This document shows positions 62,247-64,000 of a stretch of 64,000 nt of DNA, one piece after another. The notes under the pieces are model-generated. The model did not search any database, had not been told where the DNA came from, and saw only the letters and a list, made by a program, of their open reading frames with translations. The stretch is from JASGDC01 sp047608145 (GTDB lineage Bacteria > Actinomycetota > Actinomycetes > Actinomycetales > Micrococcaceae), in contig JASGDC010000003.1 of NCBI GenBank assembly GCA_047608145.1, positions 1-64,000 on the forward strand. The letters run 5' to 3'. The number at the start of each line of letters is the position of its first letter. The first letter of the stretch is position 1. Position numbers and translations under genes: made by a program.

Positions 62247-63884
62247 ATGAGTATTCACGAAAGAGCGGGTAAAGTAGCCCAAAAAGAAGATCTGACCGAC
62301 ATTAAAGAACTAACTGATGCGTATTATAATCTAGTACCTGAGGTGTCTGACAAAGACCAACAAGTAGCATTCGGGACTAGCGGGCATCGTGGTTCAAGTT
62401 TAAAAACTGCATTTAATGAAACTCACATTGCCGCTATTACACAAGCAATTTGCGAGTATCGTGTAGCTGAAAAAATTACTGGACCACTATTCATGGGTAT
62501 GGATACCCACGGATTATCACGTCCAGCACAAAATACTGCGCTAGAAGTATTAGCTGCCAATGAAGTAACCGTACTAATTGATTCTGAAGATTCATTCACA
62601 CCAACACCAGCAGTTTCACGTGCAATCATCCAATACAACTACGAAGAAAAGCATGAAGATACAGCTGATGGTATCGTAGTAACCCCAAGCCACAATCCAC
62701 CTCAGGACGGTGGCTTTAAATACAACCCACCTCATGGTGGTCCAGCTGATTCTGATGCAACCAACTGGATTGCAGATCGAGCTAACGAGTTAATTGCTGA
62801 CGATATGAAAGATGTTAAACGCGTATCTGCTGAAGAAGCTAAAGCACATACTAAAGGTTATGACTACCTTAATAATTATGTTAAAGCACTAAAAGACATC
62901 ATTGACATCGACGCTATTAAAAAAGCTGGGGTAAAAATTGGTGCTGACCCACTTGGTGGAGCTTCCGTAAATTACTGGGGTGCTATTGCCAAAGAGTATG
63001 ACCTAGATATGGAAGTAGTTAATCCTGAAACTGATCCACAATGGCCATTTATGACTTTGGACTGGGATGGTAAAATCCGAATGGACTGCTCTAGTGCCTA
63101 TGTGATGGCTTCTACAGTAGAAAAAGCGCAAGGTAAATACGATATTGCTACTGGTAACGATGCTGATGCAGACCGTCACGGTATTGTGACTGCAGATGGC
63201 TTGATGAACCCAAACCACTATCTAGCAGTTGCGATTGAATATCTATATTCACATCGTCCAAACTGGAAGAAAGATGCTGATATCGGTAAAACTCTAGTTT
63301 CTAGCTCAATGATTGACAATGTTGCTAAGAAACTAGACCGTAAATTAGTGGAAGTTCCAGTTGGCTTCAAATGGTTCGTACCAGGCTTAATGGATGGTTC
63401 TATCGGTTTTGGTGGCGAAGAGTCAGCAGGAGCAAGTTTCTTAAAGCAAGATGGTTCAGTATGGACTACTGACAAAGATGGTATTCTACTTTGCCTATTA
63501 GCTAGTGAAATTTTCGCTGTTGTCGGCAAGACTCCTTCCGAGCTATACAAAGAACTAGAAGAAGAATACGGTAGCTCTGCATACGCTCGTATTGATGCTC
63601 CAGCCAATCGTGAACAAAAAGCTAAACTAGCTAAACTTTCTCCAGAAGATGTGAAAGCTGACGAATTAGCAGGCGATAAGATTACAGCAAAACTAACTAA
63701 AGCACCTGGCAATGATGCGCCAATTGGCGGCTTAAAAGTTACTACCGAACACGCTTGGTTTGCAGCTCGTCCTTCTGGTACTGAAGATGTCTACAAGATT
63801 TATGCTGAATCTTTCAAAGGTGAAAAGCACCTTGAGGAAGTACAAGCTTCAGCAAAAGAATTAGTAGATGAAATTCTTAGTTAA
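62247..63884 (+). CDS. pgm: Phosphoglucomutase (alpha-D-glucose phosphate-specific)
   Basis: Interconverts glucose 1-phosphate and glucose 6-phosphate, linking glycolysis to glycogen and envelope sugars. The 545-residue protein has the catalytic S148 in VVTPSHNPPQDGG, the metal-binding GNDADADRHGIV near 297, the sugar-binding GFGGEESAGASF near 390 and the phosphate-binding RPSGTEDVYKIYAESF near 510. The start follows TAAAAT by 6 nt, with no ribosome binding site. Confidence 0.97.
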   Translation: MSIHERAGKVAQKEDLTDIKELTDAYYNLVPEVSDKDQQVAFGTSGHRGSSLKTAFNETHIAAITQAICEYRVAEKITGPLFMGMDTHGLSRPAQNTALEVLAANEVTVLIDSEDSFTPTPAVSRAIIQYNYEEKHEDTADGIVVTPSHNPPQDGGFKYNPPHGGPADSDATNWIADRANELIADDMKDVKRVSAEEAKAHTKGYDYLNNYVKALKDIIDIDAIKKAGVKIGADPLGGASVNYWGAIAKEYDLDMEVVNPETDPQWPFMTLDWDGKIRMDCSSAYVMASTVEKAQGKYDIATGNDADADRHGIVTADGLMNPNHYLAVAIEYLYSHRPNWKKDADIGKTLVSSSMIDNVAKKLDRKLVEVPVGFKWFVPGLMDGSIGFGGEESAGASFLKQDGSVWTTDKDGILLCLLASEIFAVVGKTPSELYKELEEEYGSSAYARIDAPANREQKAKLAKLSPEDVKADELAGDKITAKLTKAPGNDAPIGGLKVTTEHAWFAARPSGTEDVYKIYAESFKGEKHLEEVQASAKELVDEILS

Positions 63885-63896
63885 TGACTAAAATTT

Positions 63897-63935
63897 AATA
63901 CCCACATTCTAACTACTAGGATGTGGGTATTTTAT
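63897..63935. terminator. Bidirectional terminator between pgm and the next gene
   Basis: AATACCCACAT (63897-63907) pairs with ATGTGGGTATT (63921-63931), and TTTATT follows on the plus strand. The convergent gene ends inside its right arm, so it may serve both. Confidence 0.8.
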
Positions 63936-64000
63936 TGTTCGCTTAAACCGATTCCTTGGAAAGCCTCAGTAATACCTGCTGCAACCTTAGCCATATCCTG
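63932..64000 (-). CDS. C-terminal end of an unidentified minus-strand gene
   Basis: The last 22 codons of a minus-strand gene run from the window edge to a TAA at 63932-63934: QDMAKVAAGITEAFQGIGLSEQ-stop. Composition is protein-like, and the position, converging on pgm at a shared terminator, fits a real gene. Too short to assign a family. Confidence 0.55.
   Translation of the reverse strand, partial: QDMAKVAAGITEAFQGIGLSEQ

Noticed and set aside
1..64000. CRISPR arrays, prophage, transposase genes, rRNA operons
   Set aside because: No regularly spaced direct repeats, no phage structural or integrase genes, no transposase motifs and no rRNA sequence were seen. The only tRNA recognised is tRNA-Trp.

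Overview
The window reads as chromosomal DNA from an A+T-rich member of the Actinomycetota, probably host-associated and related to Actinomycetaceae or Bifidobacteriaceae. I did not compute G+C or run any search. Clues are an actinobacterial-type leader before rplJ, a NusG with an acidic insert, ClpC next to DisA and RadA, and a block (radA, disA, clpC, lysS, DUF2520, DUF3180, folKB, folP, folE, ftsH, hpt, tilS, ppa) that is colinear with the Rv3585-Rv3628 region of Mycobacterium tuberculosis. Many genes lack a Shine-Dalgarno sequence and instead have a -10 hexamer 6-7 nt before the start codon, which points to leaderless mRNAs.

Layout. 1-4.5 kb: str operon on the minus strand (rpsL, rpsG, fusA, tuf). 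4.6-6.1 kb: POT peptide transporter. 6.3-13.7 kb: rpoB-rpoC with its own promoter. 14.1-15.3 kb: rplJ-rplL with an L10 leader and attenuator. 15.6-17.6 kb: an RsmC-like methyltransferase and a GT4 glycosyltransferase. 17.8-20.2 kb: tRNA-Trp, secE, nusG, rplK, rplA. 20.6-30.4 kb: aminotransferase, pfkA, hrpA, a FUSC-like membrane protein, radA, disA. 30.5-35 kb: a decayed secreted-protein locus, a membrane-anchored protein and clpC. 35.3-38.5 kb: a broken type IIS restriction-modification system (AlwI/BstNBI-type nuclease plus a fused pair of adenine methyltransferases). 38.5-40 kb: lysS. 40-44.7 kb: a sucrose locus (scrR, scrB, divergent scrA) with paired operators. 44.7-56.7 kb: DUF2520, DUF3180, folBK, SWIM and SNF2 proteins, folP, a Dabb protein, folE, ftsH, hpt, tilS, ppa. 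56.7-64 kb: an AbiEi/DUF559-type gene bracketed by repeats, HAD phosphatase, serS, a diacylglycerol kinase-like protein, pheA, a rhodanese, pgm and the tail of an unidentified gene.

The core is translation, transcription and central metabolism. Accessory DNA sits in the joints of the conserved block: the restriction system between clpC and lysS, the sucrose locus where panC/panD often lie, and SNF2/SWIM inside the folate run. The most unusual non-coding signal is a family of three 66-bp elements, each a nested double palindrome of a degenerate AAATnCACCC motif. Two of them are direct repeats on either side of the AbiEi/DUF559-type gene.
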